A DNA stretch of 33,907 nt, taken from assembly GCF_900102075.1 (NCBI RefSeq), contig NZ_FNAV01000030.1, positions 1-33,907 of the forward strand, written 5' to 3'. The notes beneath the pieces are model-generated. The model was given only the letters and a program-made list of their open reading frames with translations, was not told the origin of the DNA and did no database searches. Made by a program: the position numbers and the translations under genes. The number at the start of each line of letters is the position of its first letter. Position 1 is the stretch's first letter. Shown in pieces: positions 1 through 8,300 of the stretch. This DNA is from Salipiger thiooxidans (GTDB lineage Bacteria > Pseudomonadota > Alphaproteobacteria > Rhodobacterales > Rhodobacteraceae).

Positions 1-273
1 CTGAAGGGCATAGAGGCAGTCATCAAGCGGCAGCAGCGTGTGGCGCCGAAACGCGACGATGGCCGCCTCCTCAGCCTCCTTGAGGACCGTCGAACGTGGC
101 TCCTTTGGGCCGGTCTTTAGATCATCGACCGTCTGCCGTTTACGCCACTTCGCAACCGTCTTTGGGTTGATCCCCAACTCCCGGCTCAGCGTCGCGAGCG
201 AAGCTTGCGATCGCTGTATTGCTGCTCTGACGGCGTGCGTGGTCGTGGCGCTTCCGTGACGAACCTGTCCCAT
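1..273 (-). CDS. IS481-family transposase, N-terminal part (runs off window)
   Basis: Ninety-one codons are visible from the ATG at 273 and the frame is open to the window edge. The translation begins MGQVRHGSATTTHAVRAAI and contains a helix-turn-helix with LSRELGINPKTVAKWRKR at about residues 34-51, followed by a conserved TGPKEPRS and FRRHTLLPLDDCLYAL segment. This pattern matches the DNA-binding N-terminus of IS481 transposases common in Rhodobacterales. The DDE catalytic core would follow outside the window, so it cannot be judged whether the gene is intact. A second IS481 fragment, a C-terminus on the opposite strand, lies at 3744-3858. Confidence 0.8.
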   Translation of the reverse strand, partial: MGQVRHGSATTTHAVRAAIQRSQASLATLSRELGINPKTVAKWRKRQTVDDLKTGPKEPRSTVLKEAEEAAIVAFRRHTLLPLDDCLYALQ

Positions 274-329
274 AGGGCATCCTTCCATTCCTTCGAAAGG
301 ATCACACCATCAAACCGTGGGATCAAACA
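1..329 (-). mobile_element. IS481-family element, 5' part, cut by window edge
   Basis: This is the upstream end of an IS481-type insertion sequence read on the minus strand. It contains the start of the transposase (ATG at 273) and about 56 bp of leader. The outer boundary is placed at 329 because the minus strand there begins TGTTTGATCCCACGG, a TGT-type end usual for IS481. The next base on the plus strand begins an IS5 terminus (330-351), so this element appears to abut or to have inserted into an IS5 end. The rest lies outside the window. The boundary is inferred, not proved by a target duplication. Confidence 0.6.
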
Positions 330-351
330 CCTAGATTTGCGCAACAACGCC
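330..351. repeat. Orphan IS5 right terminus
   Basis: These 22 bp are identical to the right end of the IS5 element at 3722-3743, including the inner GATTTGCGCAACAACGCC. No IS5 transposase sequence adjoins this copy; it is bounded on the left by the IS481 end. About 20 bp further on, at 371-384, a 14-bp match (CATGCTGGATTCAC) to 3697-3710 just inside the same IS5 end suggests another eroded fragment. These are traces of earlier insertions and rearrangements. Confidence 0.7.
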
Positions 352-443
352 GCTTGTGACGCCCAGATACCATGCTGGATTCACATAGTGGATCCCGTCA
401 CCGGATTTTCACAACCGAGCCGGGGGGGCATCTCCAACGGCAG

Positions 444-471
444 TTGAGAAGTAGGCAAACTTCGCTATTAT
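444..471 (+). promoter_or_regulatory. Sigma-70-like promoter for the 147-aa gene
   Basis: TTGAGA (444-449) and TATTAT (466-471) are separated by 16 bp and match the -35 and -10 consensus well in an AT-rich stretch. Transcription would start near 478, giving a leader of about 33 nt before the ATG at 512. The assignment is by motif only. Confidence 0.5.
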
Positions 472-511
472 ATTCAATAGTGTTCGGATTAGGTTTCACG
501 GGAGAAAATAA

Positions 512-955
512 ATGCTTTATCTTGGGAGATTTTCTGTATTAGTCACTGTGATAGTCAGCTCCTTCTCCGCTAGCAGTGCGCAGGAGCTGAGTGACACTTC
601 TGTTCTTCGAGATTTAGACGCACTACACGCTGAGATTTCAGAGCTCCGAACTAGGTTGGAACAGATGGAATCTGACATTTCGTCAGTTTCGAACCGTCTC
701 GACGACGTGCCGCAGAATGCTTCAATGTGGGCGCAGACATTTCAGAAGAACTTTGACGGAGTAGTAAAGTGGACAGAAATTCCTTCCTCCGATGATGCGA
801 TTTATTGCGCATTGTCACGTGTAGATGACGATACAGGTTCTGGGAGCTGTATGGTGCGCCGCAGGAATGGCAGATGGGAGTACATCGCAGGCGGCACCTC
901 CAGCGTAAACCATTGCGAAGTTATGTGTCTTCGGTTGCAGGTAAAGATTGAATAG
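512..955 (+). CDS. Small exported coiled-coil protein, unknown function
   Basis: This encodes 147 residues. An N-terminal signal peptide (hydrophobic LVTVIVSSFSASSAQE) predicts export and cleavage near residue 24. Residues about 30-70 form a heptad-like coiled coil (LRDLDALHAEISELRTRLEQ). The C-terminal 70 residues contain several cysteines and aromatic residues (WTEIP, YCALSRVDDD, RNGRWEY), consistent with a small disulfide-bonded beta domain. The ATG at 512 follows a purine-rich GGGAGAA and a good promoter. The gene is more AT-rich than its surroundings and sits alone between insertion sequences, so it is probably acquired DNA. I do not recognise the family. Its general build resembles the other exported proteins further right in the island, but I see no clear sequence homology to them. 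Confidence 0.7.
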   Translation: MLYLGRFSVLVTVIVSSFSASSAQELSDTSVLRDLDALHAEISELRTRLEQMESDISSVSNRLDDVPQNASMWAQTFQKNFDGVVKWTEIPSSDDAIYCALSRVDDDTGSGSCMVRRRNGRWEYIAGGTSSVNHCEVMCLRLQVKIE

Positions 956-967
956 GGTTCCGCTAAC

Positions 968-1170
968 GGGCTGCCGAAAAACTCCGGCTTCAACGCACAT
1001 CGCGGAACATGATTCATCGCCACCACGGCAGGGACGGTGGTAGCGATGTGCGGATCGGGCGAGGTTACGGGATCACTATTCAGCTACGTCAATCTCGCGG
1101 AGCGGATTTCGGCGCGCCACTCGCTTCGCAAGATCAGATCCGTCGTCAAAGATGCGCCGCGCTCGCCGGA
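968..1170 (+). mobile_element. IS5/IS1182-like element remnant, left end
   Basis: The sequence starting GGGCTGCCGAAAAACTC resembles the terminal repeat of elements whose transposase starts TGSLFSYV. It is followed 78 bp later by the start of such a transposase. The element stops abruptly at about 1171, where the end of a different IS5 element (GGCGTTGT) begins. Only about 200 bp remain. The family-level name is tentative. Confidence 0.5.
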
Positions 1171-1192
1171 TGGCGTTGTGAGTTATGGCTGA
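1046..1192 (+). pseudogene. IS5/IS1182-like transposase, N-terminal fragment
   Basis: The reading frame from the ATG at 1046 gives MCGSGEVTGSLFSYVNLAER followed by RHSLRKIRSVVKDA. This is the conserved opening of a large transposase family annotated as IS5 or IS1182, of the type TGSLFSYV-LE-R-P--HPLR-IR. Homology ends at about residue 43. The last few codons run through the IS5 terminus and the IS256 end and stop at 1190-1192. The DDE core is missing, so the fragment cannot be functional. Confidence 0.7.
1171..1179. repeat. Target-site duplication of IS256, left copy
   Basis: TGGCGTTGT lies directly outside the left end of the IS256 element and is repeated exactly at 2569-2577. Eight to nine bp is the normal duplication length for IS256. 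The last eight bases are also the first eight bases of the IS5 element, showing that IS256 jumped into the IS5 left terminus. Confidence 0.85.
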
Positions 1193-2568
1193 ATTTGGGT
1201 GACGTGGCTTGATCAGGCGGCGCGGCTTTCCTCGGCGTCAGCCAAGGCGACACCGTCAGTGAATTTGACACCTTCGATCACGCGCGGCAACTGGTTCCGC
1301 CCGTTCAGCTTGCGCCATTTCTGCGACGCGGCTCTGACCAGGCTGAAGATCATCAGCTTCGCGGATTTCTGCGATAGCGCGCCCTTGATCCGGACGGTGC
1401 GGTACCTGACGGTAGCGAACACGCTCTCGATCGGATTCGAGGTCCGCAGGTGGTCCCAGTGCTCAGCCGGGAAGTCGAATGCCAGCAAAGCAACGATGTC
1501 CTTTGTCAGGCAGGCAACGCCCTTAGCGTATTTCACGGCGTATTTTTCCTTGAAGGTCTCGATGGCCGCGAGGGCCTCAGCCCGGGTTGCGGCATGCGAT
1601 ATGTTGCGCAGGTCCGCGGCGGCAGCTGGCTAGCTGGATTTCGGGAAGTGGTTGAGCACGTTCGATATCTTGTGAAATCAGCAACGTTGATGGCGCGTGC
1701 CGGGGAGGACCTCGTCCATCGCTTTCCAGAAGCCGAGGGCGCCGTCGCCGACAGCCAGTTCCGGCTCGACCGCCAGACCGCGGGCCTTGAGATCGACCAG
1801 CAGTTCGCGCCAGCTCTGTGCGCTTTCCCGAACCCTGACCTGAAAACCCAACGGCTCCTTCTTACCCTCCGGTGTTGCCCCACGCACAACCAGCATGCAC
1901 TCGGCCACGGGCTCCATACGGGCCTGCAGGTAGACGCCATCCGCGCAGATATAAACGTAACGTCGGGCAGAGAGATCGCGGCGCTGCCAGCGGTCGTACT
2001 CCGCCTGCCAGCCCGCCGTGAGCCGCGTGATGGCGCTTGGCGACAGGTTGGGCGCATCCGCTCCGAGGAGCGCGCAGAGCGCCTCCTGGAAGTCTCCGGT
2101 GGACACGCCGCGCAGGTAGGGCACCGGCAGCAGTGCATCGAGAATGCGCGCCCATCGCGGCAGAATGCTCGAGGTGAAGCGGATCTTCTTTTCGTCGGGC
2201 ACGCCCTTCGCCCTGTCGCGGACCTTCTGGCGCGGCACCGGGACAGGTCCGATCCCGGTCTGGATCTCGCGCTCGGGGCCCGTGCCATGTCAGACGATGC
2301 GCTGCCGACCATCAGGCAGAAGGTCGTCGGCAAATTGCGCGACGAAACTCGCCGCTTCCGCCTACAGCGCAGCGGCCAGCATCTGGCGCGCGCCTTCACG
2401 GGCGATCTCGGTTAGCGGGTCGAGGATGGTTCCGGGCTGGCGCAGCGGGGTGATCGTGGTATCGTCAGACATAGGAATATCGTTCCTTTTGGAAGTTCTG
2501 GCAGGCTTGGACACCCCCCACGATATGCCGCCTTCTCAGGCTCCATCACCCATTTTCAGCCATAGCTC
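1180..2568 (-). mobile_element. IS256-family insertion sequence (decayed)
   Basis: This 1389-bp element is bounded by imperfect inverted repeats at 1180-1202 and 2546-2568 (20 of 23 bases match; the shared core is TATGGCTGAA). It is flanked by a perfect 9-bp direct repeat. Its single transposase gene, on the minus strand, is broken by stops and frameshifts, so it could move only if a transposase were supplied from elsewhere. The clean target duplication shows that it arrived by transposition after the IS5 element and has not recombined since. Confidence 0.88.
1213..2472 (-). pseudogene. IS256-family transposase, broken
   Basis: The ancestral start is the ATG at 2472 (MSDDTTITPLRQPGTILDPL). 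The N-terminal region holds two in-frame stops, at the codons after REGARQMLAAAL and after DGRQRIV. A long intact stretch follows (2238-1678) with PRQKVRDRAKGVPDEKK, RRYVYICADGVYLQARMEP and VGDGALGFWKAMDEVLPGTR, which are hallmarks of the IS256/MULE DDE core. After TRHQRC the frame shifts. The C-terminus (1536-1213) resumes with HLRTSNPIESVFATVRYRT, containing the conserved NPIES segment, and ends normally at 1213. A normal family member is about 400 residues, so almost the full gene is present but inactivated. Confidence 0.88.
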
Positions 2569-2577
2569 TGGCGTTGT
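2569..2577. repeat. Target-site duplication of IS256, right copy
   Basis: TGGCGTTGT is identical to 1171-1179 and immediately follows the right inverted repeat of IS256. It overlaps the first bases of the IS5 element that resumes here. Confidence 0.85.
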
Positions 2578-2623
2578 TGGACAAATCAGCTGGTGACCGC
2601 AGTCCCCCTTTCCCCAGACACAC

Positions 2624-3683
2624 CTATCCTGCGGCCACGGTGATCGGGATGCCGAGAGCCGTGAAGCGGTTCATGACCGCCGCGCGGGTCTGGACCTCTG
2701 CCACCTGGCGGTCGAAGTCCCGTGACGTCAGCCGCTAGCCGAGCTGCTTCACGCAGTTCATTCACTGACCGGCAGGGTATTTCCGAAGGAAATATCCCGA
2801 GAGGTTTCGTTTCGTCCCGGCTGCGGCGGTGGTACCCGCTCCAGTTCCCCCAGAGCGCCCTGCCCAGGTGCTTTGACGCCCGCAGGATTTCGTTGCGCGC
2901 CCGGGCTCCGGCGGTGTCCGGTTTCCATGGCCTCGCGGTCCGCGTCGGCGGAATGACCGCTGCCGCGTCACGGGCGGCGATGGCATCGTGGCAGGCGCGC
3001 GTGTCATAGGCGCCGTCGGCCGTCACCGTGGCGATCTCCTCCTCCGCCGGAATCTGGGCGAGCAGATCTGGCAGCATCGGCGCATCCACTGCCCGGCAGG
3101 CGCATGCGCAGCATGCTGCCGAGAGGGGCCGACATTGCTGGAGGTGACTTCGACCGCCCGGATCTCCAATGTTTCCTCGTCGATCCCGAGGTGGATCTTG
3201 CACCAAATCCTGCGTCGCGGGCCGCCATGCTTGCGCGTGTGCCACTCGCCTTCGCCCTCCACCTTGATGCCGGTGCTGTCCACTAGCAGGTGAGGCGCCC
3301 CCTTGGAGCCGCGATACGGGATGGTGACGTCCAAGGTCTTTTGGCGACGTGACAGCGTGCTGAAGTCAGGCACGGACCACCCCAGCCCGGACAGTTCCAG
3401 CGGGCTCGCCACGAACCCCGTCGTCTGGCGGAGCGGTAGCCCGAGGAGGACCTTGAGGGTGAGACAGGCCTGGATTGCGGCGTTGCTATAGGTTTGCTGG
3501 CGGCCGCGCCGCCCGGACGGCGCCGCTTCCCAGTGCATCGAGGGATCGAACCACCCTCTTGGGACATTTCGTGCCGAAATGCCCTGCCGGGCAGGGGACG
3601 GCCAGCGATCCGCGCCGCATCAGCGCCTGATTGTAGCTGCGCCAGCTGGTGGTCTTGTAGGTCGGCTTCGGAGGTCTGCTCAT
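2624..3683 (-). pseudogene. IS5-family transposase, several frameshifts
   Basis: The start is the ATG at 3683 (MSRPPKPTYKTTSWRSYNQA). The frame is lost near 3560 and resumes at 3538 with MHWEAAPSGRRGRQQTYS, DFSTLSRRQKTLDVTIPYRG and LLVDSTGIKVEGEGEW, where the Asp of the DST motif is the first catalytic residue. Another frameshift near 3100 leads to MLPDLLAQIPAEEEIATVTA with DGAYDTRACHDAIA (second catalytic Asp) and the GYHRRSRDETK box, where the third catalytic residue should lie. A 45-bp insertion at about 2762-2806 splits the region just after DETK. The original stop is at 2624-2626, after GIPITVAAG. The gene is not functional. Confidence 0.85.
2762..2806. repeat. Short insertion with hairpin inside the IS5 transposase
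   Basis: About 45 bp with no counterpart in the related IS5 copy at 26394-26733 interrupts the conserved ETKMHCVKLLG coding segment. It contains the near-perfect inverted repeat GGTATTTCC-GAA-GGAAATATCC. The short repeats TTCATTCA and TTTCGTTTCG at its two edges look like duplication scars. Its origin is unknown. Confidence 0.45.
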
Positions 3684-3743
3684 GCTGGCCGGCTAGCATG
3701 CTGGATTCACGAGATGAATCCCCTAGATTTGCGCAACAACGCC

Positions 3744-3858
3744 CGGTCACATCATCAACGGGCTCACACCCTACGAGTACATCTGCAAGATCTGGACTTC
3801 AGAGCCGGACAGATTCATCTTGAACCCGATCCACCAAATGCCGGGACTGAACTCCTAA
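3744..3858 (+). pseudogene. IS481-family transposase, C-terminal fragment
   Basis: Read on the plus strand the frame gives GHIINGLTPYEYICKIWTSE followed by PDRFILNPIHQMPGLNS and a TAA at 3856-3858. NGLTPYEY and PIHQMPGLN are the typical closing motifs of IS481 transposases. The N-terminal and catalytic parts are missing, replaced on the left by the IS5 terminus. IS481-derived sequence probably continues to about 3901, where a plus-strand CACA could mark its outer end. It is in the opposite orientation to the IS481 start at 273. Confidence 0.8.
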
Positions 3859-4083
3859 GGCGCAGAGCGAACCGACCTGGACGGAAAAGCGCGCGTCACA
3901 TTTCGGGCGCGCGGCCACTGTTTCTTCTGCAAGCCGGCGCTTGAGCGCCTCGAGCCGTTGGATGCACTCGTCCAGCAGCGGCTGCTGCTCGATCACGCCC
4001 ACCCCGTCTTGCCCCATAGCGCCCAAGGGCGCGCCCGCAAGAAGGCTTGCAAACAGCGCCAGTATCAAAGATCTTTTGAACAT
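3799..4083 (-). CDS. Small exported protein with IS-derived C-terminus
   Basis: The frame from the ATG at 4083 encodes 94 residues and starts MFKRSLILALFASLLAGAPL, a clear signal peptide with cleavage near AMGQ. Residues about 30-58 are helical (LLDECIQRLEALKRRLAEE). From about residue 62 on, the coding DNA is the reverse strand of the IS481 remnant (3744-3901), so the native C-terminus has been replaced by fortuitous reading through transposon DNA. A GGGAGCG lies about 11 bp upstream of the start. The gene is divergent from the 353-aa gene, with 117 bp between them. It is probably a truncated pseudogene of an exported helical protein; the native family cannot be named. Confidence 0.55.
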   Translation of the reverse strand: MFKRSLILALFASLLAGAPLGAMGQDGVGVIEQQPLLDECIQRLEALKRRLAEETVAARPKCDARFSVQVGSLCALGVQSRHLVDRVQDESVRL

Positions 4084-4200
4084 GTTCAAAACGCTCCCAT
4101 TGTATTCAATCCCTTTGGGCGCAAGCTTGGGCCGATCACGGGGCGCCGCCCGAGCCCCTATTGGTAAGCACTCCTGCCGGCAGCGGAGGGAACACGTGGG

Positions 4201-5262
4201 ATGAAACGAGTGCGGACCGGCCTGATCGGTGCATTGGCGGCCAGCGCGATGGCACCGGCGCTTAGTGCGCAGGAAGCCGGCGGCCTGCTGTCGCGTCTGG
4301 CACAGCTGGAAACGCATTGGGCCGCGCCGTGGACGGCTTGGGCGGAAGAGTTCGCAACGAGAGACATCTTTTGGTTTTCGTACACGCTGTCGCGCATCGC
4401 AGTCGAGCACCCGTTCGGCGGCAGCGCGCCGCGGGTCGAGCGCTGCGGGCGTTTGCGGATCGAATTAGGCGGCGACAAGATCGACTGCGCCATCGCCATC
4501 TATCAGGGCGGCACGCCGGCGCGCTGGAGCTTTTACCGCTTCGTCACCGACCTGGATAGCGACCGCATCTGCGTCAACCGCGCCACCCAGGGCGAGGCCG
4601 ACTGGACAGCCTGGCAAGACTGCAGCGACGACCCGATCGAATGGGTCTACCCCGCGCGCGAGACCTTGCAAACGGACGGCAGTATCGTGTCCCGAACGCA
4701 GGCGCTCGCCGAGGTGGGCCAGCCATTCCTACGCGCCTTGCCCCACGCCACGCCCGCAAGCCTCGCCGACAAGCTCGAAGCGCTGGAACGCACCGCGCTG
4801 GCGCATGACACCTTCCAGAGCGAAATGGCCGCTGGCCTTGGTGGGTTCACCTGCAACAAGACGCTCTTGCGTGCTGCGGCGGACACTGCGGGGCTGCCGA
4901 CCAATTTCGTGGACATCCAGGCGCTCACCGAAAACTGCCTGGACGCGCTTGCCGACCACGTGGACGCGGGCGGCGCGCTGGACGTGATCGTGCCTGGTCG
5001 AGAGCGGCGCAGTTGCGAGGACGCGTTCGTGGACGACTTGGTCCCCGGGATGCGGACGATTGTGTGCGAACTGACCATCCAAGACACGGATCGTGCCAAG
5101 CCCCATCGGGAATACGTGACCTATGAGCTCATCGTCGCAGACGACGCGCCCAATAGACAATGCCGTGAGTTCAGAGTGGTCAGCATCGAAACGGGTACAG
5201 AAACCGGGTCCAAAGATCCTGCATTGGATTGCATTGCAGGCTTTTTCTTTGTTTTGGAATAA
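4201..5262 (+). CDS. Exported hypothetical protein, 353 aa
   Basis: The N-terminus MKRVRTGLIGALAASAMAPA followed by LSAQEA is a Sec signal peptide with cleavage near residue 24. The start is supported by GGAGGG about 10 bp upstream. The mature protein has paired cysteines (RCGRLRIELGGDKIDCAIAI; ICVNR with DWTAWQDC; FTCNK with ENCLDAL; SCEDAF with IVCELT; RQCREF with LDCIAG), suggesting a disulfide-stabilised periplasmic or secreted protein with two halves: an N-terminal beta-rich part to about residue 150 and a helical middle before a C-terminal beta part. It converges on the RHS toxin gene, whose stop lies 97 bp away on the other strand. That position invites thought of a partner or immunity role, but its export argues against neutralising a cytoplasmic nuclease. 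No family is recognised. Confidence 0.75.
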   Translation: MKRVRTGLIGALAASAMAPALSAQEAGGLLSRLAQLETHWAAPWTAWAEEFATRDIFWFSYTLSRIAVEHPFGGSAPRVERCGRLRIELGGDKIDCAIAIYQGGTPARWSFYRFVTDLDSDRICVNRATQGEADWTAWQDCSDDPIEWVYPARETLQTDGSIVSRTQALAEVGQPFLRALPHATPASLADKLEALERTALAHDTFQSEMAAGLGGFTCNKTLLRAAADTAGLPTNFVDIQALTENCLDALADHVDAGGALDVIVPGRERRSCEDAFVDDLVPGMRTIVCELTIQDTDRAKPHREYVTYELIVADDAPNRQCREFRVVSIETGTETGSKDPALDCIAGFFFVLE

Positions 5263-5359
5263 CCGAATGACGCCCCGCCGTTTGCAGCGATCGACGCGCA
5301 CCGTAGCGGGCACTTTCTTTGACCTTTGACGCCCGCGTCGGTGCTGTTAGTCCCAAGGG

Positions 5360-8300
5360 TTAATCCCAACGTAGAAGACGATTGTAATTCTTGACAAATT
5401 CTTCTGGATCCACACCTGCGTCCTTAAACTTCTGCAGTGTTTTGGGGCCCGAAAAACGCATGATCCTTATGTTTTCCAAGAACAGCTCAGATTGGCCTTT
5501 GGAAAGCCGTCCGGCGCCCGCTTTGACCTCGGCCACATAATTCTTGCCATTACGGATAATCGCGTCGTCGATTCTTACAGTTCTCCCAGTCTCAAGGATA
5601 GCGTGCAGCTGGGAGCCGATATGCTTGTATTCTTTCTTGAAGTGTTTGGTCGCGGCGTCCTCGGCCAACTTCCCTATGCCTTTCGGATCCACTGCACGTG
5701 AAACGGTAGCAAGTCCGATAGCCTTATCGCCGTACCGCACCGACTTGATCGTAGCGCCCACGCCGCCTGGGACGAAGGGGGCGGCGGCGGCGAAGATGTC
5801 GGATGCGATGCCGATGGCGTCGATGGCAGCCGAGCCATAGTTGCCGACCTGAAGGTTCTTTTGCAACTCGTAGACGCCCATGGCCACGTTGACCACGTCC
5901 CAAACAGTCTCGGCGATCTGTCCCTTCGGGTCGATGAAGGCCATTGGATTGTTGTTGGCATAGCCGTAGAGGTTGCAGCCCAGCGCGTCCTCGACGCAGA
6001 GCTCAGGGTCAGTCAGGAAAGCGCGGTCGGGCGTGATGAAGCGCCCCAACCTGGGATCGTAGTAGCGCTGTCCGAAGAGGTATAGCCCGGCGCCGCCGTC
6101 ATAGAGCTCGCCTGCGAAACGGTGGTGCGCGGGCGCCGTCGGCGGCTCGGCGCCGGGAGCCAGCGCAAGGGCCTCCCGCGCGGGGGCGCCGTCCACCAGG
6201 GGCTCGGTGCCGTATGGGCGGTAGATCATCTGCTCCACCGGGTGCCCGTCCGGGTCCATCAGGTAATCGGTGGAGGTGATGTGGTCCTTGAGGAAATAGA
6301 ACCACTTGCCTGTGGTGTGCTCTAGCTTCGCCACGCGCAGCGCGCCCACGTCTACGTAGCTGATCGCGGCGCCCTCTTCGGCGAGCACGCCGTCGCTCAA
6401 GGCGCGCGTTTGGCGGTAGGTCTCGGTCGGCGTGAAGGTAACGCGGGCTTCGGGAGTCTCGTCGGAGCAGCTCGGGTGCGGCGGATCGGGCTCCGCCCTG
6501 GGCTCGGTCCAGACGTAGGTGCGGTGGCCCTCTTGGTTGTAACCGTAGCGGATCAGCGCCGCAGCCGTCTCGACCAGCGCGAGCCGGCCGAAGGGGTCAT
6601 AACTCGTGCGCCGCACGCAGGGGCTGGAGGACAGCCCGCCGAAACCGTCGAAGACGTAACGAAGGCCCGCGGTGCTTCCCGGCAGCAAGGCCGAGCCGGC
6701 CACGCGTGTCGAGCTAAGATCCAGCGAGCCCGGGTCAAAAGCACTGTTCTGCATGAAGGCGCCGGCGGGTGTGTAATCGTAGCGGAGCGCCTCGCCGTAG
6801 CGCTCTGCCGCGGTTAGCTGCCCTTTGACGTCATACGAAAAGACCCCGCTGCGGTCGATCAGCCCGCTGCCCGCGGGGCGCGCACGTCGGTCCTCAATCC
6901 GGGTCACGAACCCCGCGCCATTGAAGGTCAGCCGTAGGTCCTGCAGCCGCCCCTCGGGTCGCGAGGCGCTGGCGGCCACGGTGGTGACGATCTCTTCCAG
7001 AAACAACGTGGCGGGATCGAAGCCCAGCTGCGTGGCGTGGCCGTTGCGGTAGACGATGTCGGATACCTGCGCAGCGGGGCTGTAGCCCAGCGCCTGTATC
7101 ACAGCCTGAGGGGCGCCGTCGCCCACGGCGGCATGGGCGACGCTGACCGTGCTGAGCCGGCCGTCCGGGCCGAATGAGAACAATCCGTCCAGCCCGCCTG
7201 CGCCGCGGTGGCGCGACAGGCCACCGTCAAGCGCGTAGGCGAACCGCTCCGTATAGCGTTGCATGCCGATGGACACGTCCGTGCGCAGGATCTTGCCGCG
7301 GGTGTCGTATTGCCAGCGCTGCACGGTGCTGAGGTCCGGCTCTGATGCGTCGGGCCGGTGGTGGTGATCGAAGCTGAGCACCTGCGTCGGCAGGCCCAAA
7401 GGCTGCGGAACCGCGCCAGGCTCGGGGGCGCCACTGGTCTCTGGCACGTCATAGCTGAGCGCCGCGTAGCGCCGCATCGGTGCGCAATCCTCTGCCTCGC
7501 AGCCCATGTCGCGCGTGGTGCCGCGCAGCGCGACCACGCGGTCGAGGAAGTCGTAATCGGTCTCCACCATCCGAACGGCGTTCCCCGCTTGGTCTATATG
7601 CGCGCGCTTCACCGCACGGCCGCGCGTGTCGTAGGCCACAAACATCTCGCCTAGGCCGGGCACCGCCTGGCGCTCGATCTGGCCCGCGCTGTTGACCGCA
7701 AAGCGGCGTGGCGCGCCGGCCTCGCCTGGCAGCGTGAGGCTTTGCAGGTGGCCGCGCAGGTCGCGCGCGAAAAGGGTGACATCGGGAAAGCTCTTCCCAT
7801 CACCGATCGAGGTCGCCTGAACGCCGAACGCGTTCTCTATGCGAGTGCGATACACGGTCTTGGGACCGGTGGTATCTTCGTAGCGCTCTGTCCAGGCTAT
7901 GCCCCAGGGGCCGTAGGTGGTGTCGCGTCGCAGCCCCGATGGCTCGATCTGGCGCGCGAGCCGACCCGCGGCGTCGTAGGCGTAACTGATGCGCGCGGCA
8001 TTCGGCCCGGCGCCGAGCGGGATCGTCCCCGCCTCGAACAGCTGCGCCGCATTGAAGCCGCCCGCATCGTCAAGCATGAAGGGGGTGTAGCGATAGATCA
8101 CCCGCCGGTTGGGGTTGTACTCCAGAAGGCTCAGCACGCGCACCCGCGGCGTGCCGTCGCTGCCAAAGGCGGATGCCGCGTTTTCCAGCTCTGCCACCGG
8201 GTCGCCGAAGGCGTTGAAGGCGCTCAGCCGCTCGAGCCAGGTGGCCTCGCCTGCCGGCGCCGCCCCGTCCGCGTGTCTCCTCACCCGGGACAGCACCAGC

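Larger units (their letters stand above)
2570..3743 (-). mobile_element. IS5-family insertion sequence, interrupted at its left end by IS256
   Basis: The terminal repeats are GGCGTTGTTGGACAAATC at 2570-2587 and the reverse complement of GATTTGCGCAACAACGCC at 3726-3743, matching at 16 of 18 positions. The transposase on the minus strand is frameshifted. The flanks do not show a convincing target duplication: the left side is an IS5/IS1182-like transposase fragment and the right side is an IS481 transposase tail. The element has therefore probably taken part in a deletion or recombination since it inserted. A further copy of the right terminus is at 330-351. Confidence 0.82.

Noticed and set aside
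4729..5313. Minus-strand open frame directly after the toxin stop, considered as an immunity gene
   Set aside because: It lies wholly antisense to the 353-aa gene, which has a signal peptide, paired cysteines and a good ribosome-binding site. The minus frame has no domain and an atypical composition.
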